In this document: positions 18,945 to 27,614 of the stretch, piece after piece
How the letters are laid out: every line of letters starts with the position of its first letter
Position numbering within the stretch: position 1 is the stretch's first letter
Source of the DNA: Flavobacterium sp. SLB02
Lineage (GTDB): Bacteria; Bacteroidota; Bacteroidia; Flavobacteriales; Flavobacteriaceae
Assembly (NCBI RefSeq): GCF_009664855.1
Contig: NZ_CP045928.1
Coordinates: 5,054,331 to 5,118,330, forward strand
Direction: 5' to 3'
DNA: 64,000 nucleotides
The notes under the pieces: generated by a model
Told to the model about the DNA's origin: nothing
The model's input: the letters and a program-made list of their open reading frames with translations, nothing else
The model's database searches: none
Made by a program: the position numbers and the translations under genes

Positions 18945-19268
18945 ATGGAACAAGAAATAGACACAAACGAATTAGGAGAATCAATTGTAAAAGTTTTAAA
19001 AAGCATTTACGATCCGGAGATTCCTGTAGATATTTACGAATTAGGATTGATTTATGATGTAATGGTAAATACAGATTACGAAGTAAAAATCCTGATGACA
19101 TTAACATCTCCTAACTGTCCGGTTGCGGAAAGTTTACCAAGAGAAGTAGAAGAAAAAGTAAAAACCATCGAAAACATAAAAGATGTTGATGTTGAAATTA
19201 CTTTCGATCCGCCATGGAGCAAGGATTTAATGAGCGAAGAAGCAAAATTAGAATTAGGAATGCTTTAA
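18945..19268 (+). CDS. MIP18/DUF59-family Fe-S assembly protein (SufT/PaaD-like)
   Basis: This 107-residue DUF59 protein shows YDPEIPVDIYELGLIY, LTSPNCPVAESLP and ITFDPPWSKDLMSEEAKLELG, the standard landmarks. The family matures iron-sulfur proteins together with SUF, which fits its place after sufE. I choose the Met at 18945: the upstream in-frame ATG at 18900 lies in a repeated intergenic word that also precedes rnhA, and would add a non-conserved MNLHHLYGEKK tail. It is about 160 bp from sufE and may have its own start site. Confidence 0.9.
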   Translation: MEQEIDTNELGESIVKVLKSIYDPEIPVDIYELGLIYDVMVNTDYEVKILMTLTSPNCPVAESLPREVEEKVKTIENIKDVDVEITFDPPWSKDLMSEEAKLELGML

Positions 19269-19341
19269 AAAAAGTACAGTTCTTAGTCTCAGTTTTCAGT
19301 ATTTAACTGTGACTGAGACTGTAAACTGCAAACTAGAGAAA

Positions 19342-19851
19342 ATGGAAGAAATCATCAATAAAGTTGCCAATAGTGCCTTAGAAGTTTTTGATCTTGAGGA
19401 TTATTATCCAAAAGGAGCGCGTATGCAAATTGACATTTCACAATGGCTTTTAGAAGGTTTTTTATTAAAAGAAAAAGACTTTAGAGAGCACCTAAAAAAT
19501 CACGATTGGTCGCAATATCAAGATCAATATGTGGCTATAAACTGTAGTACAGATGCTATTGTTCCTGCCTGGTCGTCTATTTTGGTAGCGATTCAATTGG
19601 CACCTTATGCCAAAAAAGTAGTCAACGGAACTATTGAAGATTTAGACGCAAGTTTGTATGAAGAGATTCTAAGTAAACTTGATTATTCTGAATACAAAAA
19701 CAAACCTGTTATTGTAAAGGGATGTTCGAAAAAGCCCGTACCAACGCGTGCTTATATTTTAGCCGCAACTTATCTACAACCTTTTGCAAGAAGTATTATG
19801 TACGGCGAAGCTTGCTCAGCAGTACCTTTATACAAAGATTCTAAGAAATAA
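19342..19851 (+). CDS. DUF2480 family protein
   Basis: I start this 169-residue protein at the ATG at 19342 (MEEIINKVANS); an upstream GTG in frame falls in the CAGT-rich repeat. It matches the Bacteroidota-specific DUF2480 pattern: LEDYYPKGARMQIDISQWL, KNHDWSQYQDQYVAINCSTDAIVPAW, VIVKGCSKKPVP and MYGEACSAVPL. Three conserved cysteines would allow metal or cluster binding, which is suggestive beside suf genes but unproven. It is probably cytoplasmic; the function is unknown. It follows the DUF59 gene by 73 bp. Confidence 0.88.
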   Translation: MEEIINKVANSALEVFDLEDYYPKGARMQIDISQWLLEGFLLKEKDFREHLKNHDWSQYQDQYVAINCSTDAIVPAWSSILVAIQLAPYAKKVVNGTIEDLDASLYEEILSKLDYSEYKNKPVIVKGCSKKPVPTRAYILAATYLQPFARSIMYGEACSAVPLYKDSKK

Positions 19852-19897
19852 CTTTCTTTTACAATCAACAATACCCTACCTTTTAACGGTTTTTTAG

Positions 19898-19905
19898 TAT
19901 ATTTG
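19898..19905 (+). promoter_or_regulatory. Promoter of the DUF3078 gene
   Basis: TATATTTG matches TAnnTTTG, 25 bp before the start at 19931. No clear -33 TTTG is seen at the expected spacing. Confidence 0.5.
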
Positions 19906-19930
19906 TTCTTACACATTTAAACTATATACC

Positions 19931-20881
19931 ATGAGAAAGCTAACGTTATTACTTTTTATTTTAGCGAACTTAACTTTTGTTCAAGCCCAAAATTCTGAAA
20001 AAGAATTGATCCAAAACACTGAAAAAGCAGTAAAGAAAATAAATGATACTATCGAGGGAGAAGGCTGGAAAGCCAAAGGAACAGTTTCTCTTTTACTAAA
20101 TCAATCAAGCTTTAATAACTGGATTGCAGGAGGTGAAGATAGCTTTTCGGGAACTTTAGGAATCAACTACGATTTCAACTATAAGAAAGACGATCTTACC
20201 TGGGATAATAAAGTTTTGGCTTCTTACGGACTTTTACAAACTAAAAATGCCGACTACGAAAAAAAGACTGATGACCGTCTTGAATTCAATTCAATCCTGG
20301 GAAAGAGAGCTTTTGGCGAATGGTATTATTCTTATTTCTTAAATTTCAGAACTCAATTTTCAACCGGTTACTTGTATGGCAAGGATGAAAACGGAAAGGA
20401 AATTAGAACTGAAAACACCAAATTTATGTCTCCGGGTTATCTTACTACTGGTCCTGGTATTTATTGGACAAAAGATGATAATCTAAAAATCAACTTTGCG
20501 CCTTTAACCTCTAAATTTACCTTTGTAGATGGGGCTTACACATCAGAAATTGATCAGTCTACCGGATTACCTTATGTTGATGGTTCTTATTTTGGTGTCG
20601 ATGCTAACAAAACGATGCGTTACGAATTAGGTTTCTATGCATCTGTTTATTACAAATTGGCGATCATGACCAATGTAACTGCTGAAAATACTTTGAATTT
20701 ATATTCTAATTACTTAGAAGATCCACAAAACGTAGATATCAATTACTCTTTGAATATTATCATGAAAGTGAACAAGTTTTTATCTGCCAATTTATCGTTC
20801 CAGGCTATTTATGATGATAATGCTTTTAAAGGTTTTCAAACCAGAGAAGTATTTGGTTTAGGGATTAATTTCGGATTCTAA
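19931..20881 (+). CDS. DUF3078 exported beta-rich protein
   Basis: This 316-residue protein starts with a signal peptide (MRKLTLLLFILANLTFVQAQ). The first mature segment, GWKAKGTVSLLLNQSSFNNWIAGGEDS, is the hallmark of the Bacteroidota DUF3078 family. The rest alternates short beta strands and ends in an aromatic residue (LGINFGF), as outer-membrane barrels do. It is likely an outer-membrane barrel of unknown function. It is transcribed alone and followed by a long nested palindrome. Confidence 0.88.
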   Translation: MRKLTLLLFILANLTFVQAQNSEKELIQNTEKAVKKINDTIEGEGWKAKGTVSLLLNQSSFNNWIAGGEDSFSGTLGINYDFNYKKDDLTWDNKVLASYGLLQTKNADYEKKTDDRLEFNSILGKRAFGEWYYSYFLNFRTQFSTGYLYGKDENGKEIRTENTKFMSPGYLTTGPGIYWTKDDNLKINFAPLTSKFTFVDGAYTSEIDQSTGLPYVDGSYFGVDANKTMRYELGFYASVYYKLAIMTNVTAENTLNLYSNYLEDPQNVDINYSLNIIMKVNKFLSANLSFQAIYDDNAFKGFQTREVFGLGINFGF

Positions 20882-20892
20882 TTTAAAACATA

Positions 20893-21115
20893 TTTTACCG
20901 CAAAGAACGCAAGGATTTTTTTACCGGGCTGAAATAATCTCGCAAAGCCGCAAGGACACAAAGTTTATATTATGGACTTCTGTATCTTAGCTAAATTAAT
21001 CCTTAAGAACATAAAACTAAAAAAAAAAGTTCGCAAAGCTATATAGATTTAGCTTTGCGAACTTTGTGTTTTCCTTAGGTATTTACTATAAAATCTTGCG
21101 CTCTTTGCGGTAAAA
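20893..21115. repeat. 225-bp nested palindromic element between DUF3078 gene and hflX
   Basis: Outer arms 20893-20919 and 21090-21115 (core ACCGCAAAGA against TCTTTGCGGT) pair over about 25 bp with two mismatches. An inner hairpin, 21026-21040 against 21051-21065 (AAGTTCGCAAAGCT and its complement), pairs perfectly over 15 bp. The element lies between two convergent genes and ends 5 bp before the hflX stop codon. Confidence 0.8.
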
Positions 21116-21119
21116 TAAT

Positions 21120-22364
21120 TTATTCCTGATCTTCGGAATCTTCTTCTTTTTCAATTGCATCTTTATAATCCGGATACAAAAATTTATTATAAGGAAATCT
21201 CGTGATATGTATTTGACGAACTGCTTCGTAAACTATTTCTCTAAATTCTTCAAAATTTTCTTTTTGTGTAGCCGAAATAAACAATGCTTTATTCTGACCA
21301 ACATTACTCATCCAGGTTTGTTTCCATTCCTCAAGTGTGTAATGTCTTCTTGTTTTTTCAGTAATCAAATCATCTTCATCAATTGTCAAATGCTTGTAAG
21401 CATCAATTTTATTAAAAACCATAATCGTTGGTTTATCATTACTCTTGATTTCTAACAACGTTTGATTTACAGATTCGATATGATCCTCAAAATCAGGATG
21501 CGAAATATCTACAACATGCAAAAGTAAATCGGCCTCGCGAACCTCATCTAAGGTACTTTTAAAAGAATCTACCAATTGAGTTGGTAATTTTCTAATAAAA
21601 CCTACAGTATCCGACAATAAGAAAGGTAAGTTTTTAATCACTACTTTTCTAACTGTGGTATCCAGGGTTGCGAATAATTTATTCTCAACAAAAACATCAC
21701 TTTTACCTACCGCATTCATCAATGTCGATTTCCCAACATTGGTATACCCCACAAGAGCCACACGAACCATTGCACCACGATTACTGCGCTGCACGCCCAT
21801 TTGTTTGTCAATTGTTTTTATTTTTTCTTTTAAGAGCGAAATACGATCACGAACAATACGTCTGTCTGTTTCAATCTCGGTTTCTCCGGGTCCACGCATT
21901 CCAATTCCTCCTTTTTGACGCTCAAGGTGAGTCCACATACCAGAAAGTCTAGGCAATAAATACTGACATTGCGCCAGCTCTACCTGCGTTCTTGCATACG
22001 ATGTTTCGGCTCTTTGCGCAAAAATATCCAGAATAAGGTGTGTTCTGTCTAAGATTTTACAATCTATAATTTTAGAGATATTCTTTTGTTGCGATGGTGA
22101 TAATTCATCATCAAAGATTAAAGTCGATATGTCGTTTTCTTTTACAAAAAGATTGATTTCTTCAATTTTCCCTGTTCCAACAAAAGTCTTAGGATTTGGG
22201 CGTTCCATTTTTTGAGAAAAGCGTTTAATAACTTCACCTCCTGCGGTAAATGTCAAAAACTCTAATTCATCAAGATATTCGTTAAGTTTTTCTTCACTTT
22301 GATTTTGAGTCACAATACCAACAATGGCCGTTTTCTCAAAATTTATAATTTCTTTTTCTAACAT
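21120..22364 (-). CDS. hflX: Ribosome-associated GTPase HflX
   Basis: This 414-residue GTPase has the HflX N-terminal domain with GTGKIEEI, the RGPGETEIETDRR linker, the G1 motif GYTNVGKST, switch and G3 DTVGFIRKLP, and G4 NKID. HflX splits stalled ribosomes and is often stress-related. Length is normal, with an acidic C-terminal tail (EKEEDSEDQE). A promoter-like TAAATTTG lies 17 bp upstream of the start. Confidence 0.96.
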   Translation of the reverse strand: MLEKEIINFEKTAIVGIVTQNQSEEKLNEYLDELEFLTFTAGGEVIKRFSQKMERPNPKTFVGTGKIEEINLFVKENDISTLIFDDELSPSQQKNISKIIDCKILDRTHLILDIFAQRAETSYARTQVELAQCQYLLPRLSGMWTHLERQKGGIGMRGPGETEIETDRRIVRDRISLLKEKIKTIDKQMGVQRSNRGAMVRVALVGYTNVGKSTLMNAVGKSDVFVENKLFATLDTTVRKVVIKNLPFLLSDTVGFIRKLPTQLVDSFKSTLDEVREADLLLHVVDISHPDFEDHIESVNQTLLEIKSNDKPTIMVFNKIDAYKHLTIDEDDLITEKTRRHYTLEEWKQTWMSNVGQNKALFISATQKENFEEFREIVYEAVRQIHITRFPYNKFLYPDYKDAIEKEEDSEDQE

Positions 22365-22380
22365 AGCTTTGAATAAGGTG

Positions 22381-22388
22381 CAAATTTA
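22381..22388 (-). promoter_or_regulatory. hflX: Promoter of hflX
   Basis: The minus strand reads TAAATTTG (TAnnTTTG) 17 bp before the hflX start codon, giving a very short leader. Confidence 0.55.
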
Positions 22389-22533
22389 ATGATTTGTAAG
22401 GTACTAATGCTTATAGAATTCCGTTTTTAAGTTCTATTTGGGAAATTAGTGTTTCTATAAAAAGGCAAACCATCTAAAAATTAAGAACAGACTTAATTTC
22501 CAGATGGTTTTAACTAAATTGAAAAGTTTATAT

Positions 22534-23400
22534 TTATTCGTAAATAAAAGTTTTTTCTGTTTTTACAATTCCGTTTTCTTCAATCTGAGAACAGGAGATT
22601 GGATAGTTTAATTTATTGTATTTGAATTTTCTGCTCACACCAACTAAAACTGTTGAAGATGGACTAAAATTCATTTCGTTGTTATAGGATATTGCTTCAA
22701 AACTAAACTCTTCTTCGTGATACGAAATCATGGGTACAATTACTTTATAATTATCACCAAACAAGCTCTGAACAATTAATTGATCTACTGATTTTTTATC
22801 ATCAAAAGTATACGTTTTAGATATTTTATCCCCTACGAGACCTTTATGTTTAGCAACATTATCATTAATATAAACATATTCAATTTTACCAATTATTGCT
22901 TTGTTTCTGTCTCTCGTAGTACGTCTTACAATTATACCGTTCTCTACAATATATTCTACATCATCAACAATATTTTGGTGATTCGTACTTTTTTTGGTAA
23001 TTACTTTTACTCTTGCTCCCTCGTAGCCAAAAGTTACTGTTTTGGTAATATAGTCATTACCTTCCTGATATTTTTTAACGAATTTTGTAATGTTATTATC
23101 TGCATCATAAGAGTAATTCACGACTTCTTTCCATTCGCTTCCCACTTTGTCTTTTACAGTTTTATCCAACAATCCTTTAGTGTTATAAAAAAAATGCTGA
23201 ACAACATCTGATGTGGTGATGGTTTGTATTTTACCGTCTTTAAAAACAACTGTTTTGTTTACAATTTCACCATCCTTCGAGTTTTGGTAATTTGTTTTTA
23301 CAATGTTAATTTGCTTTAATCTAACAGGAGCATTTTGATCCTGACTGTGCAACAAGCATGGAAAAACCATCATCATGATGGCGATAAAGTAGGTTTTCAT
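22534..23400 (-). CDS. Exported protein of unknown function with YD-like strands
   Basis: I start at the Met at 23400 because a signal peptide follows directly (MKTYFIAIMMMVFPCLLHSQ); an upstream Met adds ten residues before it. The 288-residue protein is rich in short beta segments such as HFFYNTKGLLDKTV, NYSYDADNNITKFV and VYINDNVAKH, reminiscent of the strand pattern of RHS/YD repeats. It carries no toxin domain and no T9SS signal. It is probably periplasmic. I recognise no family or operon partners. Confidence 0.75.
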   Translation of the reverse strand: MKTYFIAIMMMVFPCLLHSQDQNAPVRLKQINIVKTNYQNSKDGEIVNKTVVFKDGKIQTITTSDVVQHFFYNTKGLLDKTVKDKVGSEWKEVVNYSYDADNNITKFVKKYQEGNDYITKTVTFGYEGARVKVITKKSTNHQNIVDDVEYIVENGIIVRRTTRDRNKAIIGKIEYVYINDNVAKHKGLVGDKISKTYTFDDKKSVDQLIVQSLFGDNYKVIVPMISYHEEEFSFEAISYNNEMNFSPSSTVLVGVSRKFKYNKLNYPISCSQIEENGIVKTEKTFIYE

Positions 23401-23537
23401 GTGGTATTTGTATTGATTTGGAATGGCCAAAATACAAAATTCAATTAAATTTTAACAGTTTAAAACTTAAAAACAACACACAATTAAATTATCGCTTAAA
23501 AATCAGGACTTTAATTTTATTTTTAAAATTGAACACC

Positions 23538-24328
23538 TTACTTTTCTCCAAAAATTTTAACATCATCAACCATAAAAGCTTCATTCAACGTTTTATCCTT
23601 CCCTGAACCTATGTATTTGAATGCAATATGAATATTTCCTGAATATGCAGATAAATCTATTCCGCCGGAGCTTATAAATTGCCTTGTTGACGTTGACAAT
23701 GAAGGTAAATTTGCTTCTAATTTTGTCCATTTTGCCTTTGTGACATTTGATCCGTCAAAATTAGTTGAGATATACACCTCTAAAGCATTTAAGAGTGAGT
23801 CGACTTTAAGACCATTCCATTGAGCATCATTGTTCCGTTTTCGCTGTCCAGACCCCGAACCCTAAATCGGGCCTGACCCCAATTGAAGGCTGAAGTCTGC
23901 ATAAAAACATCTTTTGAAGATTGTAAAAGTCCTGAAGTCATTTCTGACGAGCTATTATCATCTGATAAATCGCTGTCTAATAATGTGATTAACGTTGCAG
24001 GAACATCATCTGAAAAATTATCTTCTAATTGTAGTATTCCAAGATTGACGGTTTGCTCCCGATTTGAATTTATCTTTAAAAGTAAATCTTTATATCTCTG
24101 ACTACGCAGTATTAATAATTGTTCTCCTTTTATAGCAGAATGCAATTCGAATTTTCCGTTTGTATTGGTAAGTTGTGTGATCGAAGAATTCGGGATGCTT
24201 ACCTCAACATTTTCAAGAGGGCTTTGTGTTTTTGCATCGATTACTATTCCCGAGAAAGTAGTTTCTTGCTGTGCAAATGCAAAACTAAAAGACAATAAAA
24301 TAAAAAGCACCATGTATTTCTTTCCCAT
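23538..24328 (-). pseudogene. Deletion fusion: TonB receptor N-terminus joined to DUF5689-like lipoprotein C-terminus
   Basis: The 5' part (24328-23789) has a signal peptide, a carboxypeptidase-D-like regulatory domain (FSGIVIDAKTQSPLENV) and the start of a TonB plug (QARFRVRGLDSENGTMMLNGM), then stops after about ten unrelated residues. In another frame, 23777-23538 encodes LEVYISTNFDGSNVTKAKW ... MVDDVKIFGEK, the typical end of DUF5689/choice-of-anchor J lipoproteins. In Bacteroidota a TonB receptor gene is often followed by such a lipoprotein gene. The simplest reading is one deletion that removed the barrel, the gene boundary and the lipoprotein N-terminus. No function is expected, though a 179-residue exported stub could still be made. 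Confidence 0.82.
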
Positions 24329-24664
24329 GAAAAACCCAATTTACTTTGATAAATAGTTTTCAGATTGAGTCGTTTTGATTTTCAAAACTTTCAATCCTTA
24401 CATCAAAAGATAAAATTGGTCTTTGGAAAAGACTTTCGATAAATACGAAACTTAATTTCGAACTTCAAATATAAATAAAAAACAATAACAAAGTAATTTT
24501 CTTATAAATAACTGCTTTTTACTCATTAATTAATCTCTGTAAAGTCGCATGAAATTTCGATATTTTATTTGAGCCACAGATTATACAGATTAAAATGATT
24601 TTTGCTTATTGTATGTCATTTCTGTATGCCAAATTAAACGCAAATATTGTTATGAAAATGATTG

Positions 24665-24793
24665 TCCTAGCCCGATAGAAGTGGAAATCCTTTTGTGGCG
24701 GTCCCCATATCTATCGGGAGCCACAAAGATTCTAACAGATTCCTTCGCCAGTTCGCACTTTCAGGCTCGGGTGCGGGATTAGCTCCTGAAAAA
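24665..24793. repeat. Structured intergenic element, TAGCCCGATAG ... GGGATTAGCTCC
   Basis: It has a central stem TTTGTGGC (24692-24699) against GCCACAAA (24720-24727), framed by TAGCCCGATAGAAGTGGAAATCC on the left and GGGATTAGCTCCTGAAAAAA on the right. It abuts the stop codon of the MFS gene and may end that transcript. The rest of the gap (24329-24660) holds a CCACAGATT-type word near 24574 and AT-rich sequence, with no gene seen. Confidence 0.6.
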
Positions 24794-24794
24794 A

Positions 24795-26018
24795 TTATGC
24801 TTCAGTAGTTCTAATTTTAGAAACCATAAAGGCGATCAGAACACCAAAGATTCCGATAAAGGCAAAGGAAAACTGAAGTCCGAAATTCTGAGCGATATGT
24901 CCAATTACGGGAGGTCCCATCAAAAAACCTAAGAAACTTACACTCGAAACAATCGTTAAGGCCTCTCCGGGAGGAACGGTTGGATTTTTTCCTGCCATAC
25001 TATAAACGGTAGGCACAATGGTAGCAACTCCTAATCCTACAAGCATAAAAGCAATGGTACAAGGAATAATATAAGGAAGAAAAACTGCGGTAAAAAGCCC
25101 AACAGAAATCATGACGCCGCTAATTTGCATCACGCGTTCACGTCCAAACTTATTGATGAGACCATCACCTAAAAATCGTCCGCTAGCCATCATGATCATG
25201 AAGGAAGTATATCCTAAAATCACCAAAGGTCCCGGAGCTTGTACAATATCTTTAAAGTAAACTCCGCTCCAGTCGAACATTACACCTTCGCTCGCCATAC
25301 TGCAAAAGCCAATTACGCCGAGCCAAAGTAAAGAGCTGTCGGGTTTTACAAATAGCTTTTTCTTTTCGGCTGTTTTATTTTTTATTTTTTCTTTGGCTCT
25401 GACCAAAAATTTAAAATTGAAGGCTACCATTAAAAGTACAATTGCGCCCACAACCAAAAAATGATGAAATGGTGTGAGTTTTAAAGTCAACATTCCTAAA
25501 CCTACCAAAGCTCCGGTGAATCCGGCAAAACTCCACATACCATGAAAAGAGGACATGATTGTTTTTTTGAAAAGCACTTCGGTATACACGCCTTGTGTAT
25601 TAACGGCTATGTTGGCTAAATTTCCAAAAATTCCAAATAGAAATAATCCTAATGATAATTGCAATGCTGATGTTGCCAAACCTAAATTAGCCAGGCACAA
25701 AACATACATTATTAATGAGAAAACCAATATTCGATGACTACCAAACTTAGTCACCATTTTTCCCGAAAAAGGCATGATGACCAACTGACCCATTGGCAGA
25801 GCAAAAAGAATCGAACCCAAATCACCTTCGGTTAAATGTAAAGCGGTTTTTATGTCAGGAATTCTACTTGCCCAGGTTGCAAAACTTAATCCCATCCCAA
25901 AATAAAACATTCCCACAGCAAAACGAATGCGGTTTAAATAAGAGGCTTTTGCTTCTCTGTAAACTTTCTTGATTTTTCCTTTGGTTTGGAATAATGATAA
26001 TGGATTGAAACTGATCAA
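24795..26018 (-). CDS. MFS transporter
   Basis: This 407-residue protein has about 12 hydrophobic segments and the MFS loop motif after TM2 (PFSGKMVTKFGSHRILV), repeated in the second half as GDGLINKFGRERVMQ. The start FYFGMGLSFATWASRIPDIKTAL resembles the YbjJ-like branch of drug or metabolite exporters. It is an inner-membrane protein of unknown substrate. It is transcribed alone, with repeat-rich DNA on both sides. Confidence 0.88.
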   Translation of the reverse strand: MISFNPLSLFQTKGKIKKVYREAKASYLNRIRFAVGMFYFGMGLSFATWASRIPDIKTALHLTEGDLGSILFALPMGQLVIMPFSGKMVTKFGSHRILVFSLIMYVLCLANLGLATSALQLSLGLFLFGIFGNLANIAVNTQGVYTEVLFKKTIMSSFHGMWSFAGFTGALVGLGMLTLKLTPFHHFLVVGAIVLLMVAFNFKFLVRAKEKIKNKTAEKKKLFVKPDSSLLWLGVIGFCSMASEGVMFDWSGVYFKDIVQAPGPLVILGYTSFMIMMASGRFLGDGLINKFGRERVMQISGVMISVGLFTAVFLPYIIPCTIAFMLVGLGVATIVPTVYSMAGKNPTVPPGEALTIVSSVSFLGFLMGPPVIGHIAQNFGLQFSFAFIGIFGVLIAFMVSKIRTTEA

Positions 26019-26139
26019 AGTGATATATTTTTGGATTCTAGCATAAAAGTACTAAAAAGCTACTTTATAGACTATAAAACCTTACTAGTTCGTGAATTTA
26101 TAACGTTGTATGTTTATAAATTTTTATAAAGGGGCATAG

Positions 26140-26390
26140 GTGCAAAGGGACAAAGGTTTTTTATAGGGACGTAGAGTAGTCCGGATTTTTGCCCACGGAT
26201 TTTAAAGATCACATGGGTTTTCACAGATTTTTTTTAGGTTTTCTGTAGTGGTGCAATGCAGTGTGTCTTAAGTTTCAAACAACAAGGTCATTTTATTTTT
26301 TTGCCACAGATTTCACAGATTAAAAGGATTAATAAAAAATCTGCGTCAATCCGTAAAATACGTAAAACCTGTGGGCTAACTTTATCTACA
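26140..26390. repeat. Repeat-filled gap, CCACAGATT family
   Basis: The 367-bp gap (26019-26385) contains GCCCACGGATTTTAAAGATC, TTTTCACAGATT, TTGCCACAGATTTCACAG and the complementary CGTAAAACCTGTGGGCTAA, which can fold over one another. A GGGGCATAGGTGCAAAGGG-type word lies at 26133. No gene is seen. Confidence 0.6.
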
Positions 26391-27426
26391 AATTAATTAC
26401 CTTTTGCTGTGCATGACTTGCGATTGCTGCTTCTATAATTTGCATCACTTTTACACCATCTTGTGCTGTAACGGGTTCTGTTTTGTTATTTGCAATTGAT
26501 TCATAAACACCATCAAAAAAGGAGAAATAATTCCCCTGAAGTGTTGGGATCTTTTCACGTATTTCTTTTCCGTCAACTTCATTATGCAATAATCCTTGTA
26601 GTGTTTCAGATTCTACTCCCCAGGATTCTAAGTTTGGTTTTTTACCCAATTTTAATTCATCTTCCTGAACATCTCCTCTTGGTTTAAGAAAAGATCCTTC
26701 TTTACCGTGAATGGTATACGCAGGATTGGCTTCTCTAACAAAGAAACTTGCTTTTAGTCGTACTCTGAAATCTTCATAAATCAATAATAAATCGATCCAG
26801 TCATCGACCAACGAATTTTCTCTGGTATAGCGAATATCTCCAAAAACCGATTTTGGTGAACCAAATAAACAAACGGCCTGATCGATTAAATGTGGGCCTA
26901 AATCTTTCAGGATTCCTGCTCCATCGTTTACGGTTTCTTTATGTGCTTTGGCACTTAGCAAAGGATTGTATCTGTCAAAATGAAATTCGGCTTCGACCAA
27001 ATCTCCCAAAACTCCTTCTTTGATTACTTTTTGAACGGTTTTAAAATCACTATCCCATCTTCTGTTTTGGAAAACGGCCAATTTCAGTCCCTTTTCTTTG
27101 GCGATTGCAGCCAATTCTTCGGCTTCGGCAACTGTTGTTGTAAATGCTTTTTCGACAACAGCGTGTTTTCCTGCCAATAAAACTTTTTTAGCATATTCGA
27201 AATGGGTTCCAACCGGTGTATTTACAATTACCAAATCGACATCGTCTGCTAATAAATCGTCTATCGAAGGATAGCTTTTTACTGTTGGATAATCTTCCTG
27301 AATGAGTTTTTTGCTTCTTTCCCAAGATCCTAAAAGTTCAAATCCGGGGTGAATATTTAAAAACGGAGCATGAAAGACTTTTCCTGACATTCCGTATGAT
27401 AATAGTGCTGTTTTTATTTTTTGCAT
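26386..27426 (-). CDS. Gfo/Idh/MocA family oxidoreductase
   Basis: This 346-residue protein has an N-terminal Rossmann fold (KIKTALLSYGMSGKVFHAPFL), the signature TPVGTHFEYAKKVLLAGKHAVVEKAFT with the EK(A/P) motif, and a C-terminal substrate domain with GILKDLGPHLIDQAVCLFG carrying the conserved D and H. The family oxidises or reduces sugars and polyols with NAD(P). It is closest in outline to YdgJ/YvaA-type scyllo-inositol or glucoside dehydrogenases; the exact substrate is uncertain. It is cytoplasmic, with no sugar-operon neighbours on this side. Confidence 0.9.
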   Translation of the reverse strand: MQKIKTALLSYGMSGKVFHAPFLNIHPGFELLGSWERSKKLIQEDYPTVKSYPSIDDLLADDVDLVIVNTPVGTHFEYAKKVLLAGKHAVVEKAFTTTVAEAEELAAIAKEKGLKLAVFQNRRWDSDFKTVQKVIKEGVLGDLVEAEFHFDRYNPLLSAKAHKETVNDGAGILKDLGPHLIDQAVCLFGSPKSVFGDIRYTRENSLVDDWIDLLLIYEDFRVRLKASFFVREANPAYTIHGKEGSFLKPRGDVQEDELKLGKKPNLESWGVESETLQGLLHNEVDGKEIREKIPTLQGNYFSFFDGVYESIANNKTEPVTAQDGVKVMQIIEAAIASHAQQKVINL

Positions 27427-27449
27427 TTTGTATGGTATTTAGTTTTTTT

Positions 27450-27610
27450 CTACCACAGATTAATTTGATTAAAATTATTTTTTTTGCCACGAATTGCACT
27501 AATTTTCACAAATCCTTGCGTTTAAAAACTTAATAAATTAGTGGGAATTAGTGCAATTTGTGGCAACATTCTTTTTAAAATCAATCTAATCTGTGCAATC
27601 TGTGGCAATA
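27450..27610. repeat. Nested palindrome, CCACAGATT/CACTAATTTCAC family
   Basis: Outer arms ACCACAGATTAATTTGATT and AATCAATCTAATCTGTG pair, and inner arms TTGCCACGAATTGCACTAAT and ATTAGTGCAATTTGTGGCAA pair. The element fills nearly the whole gap between two same-strand genes, so it would be transcribed with them unless it terminates. Confidence 0.75.
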
Positions 27611-27614
27611 AATT

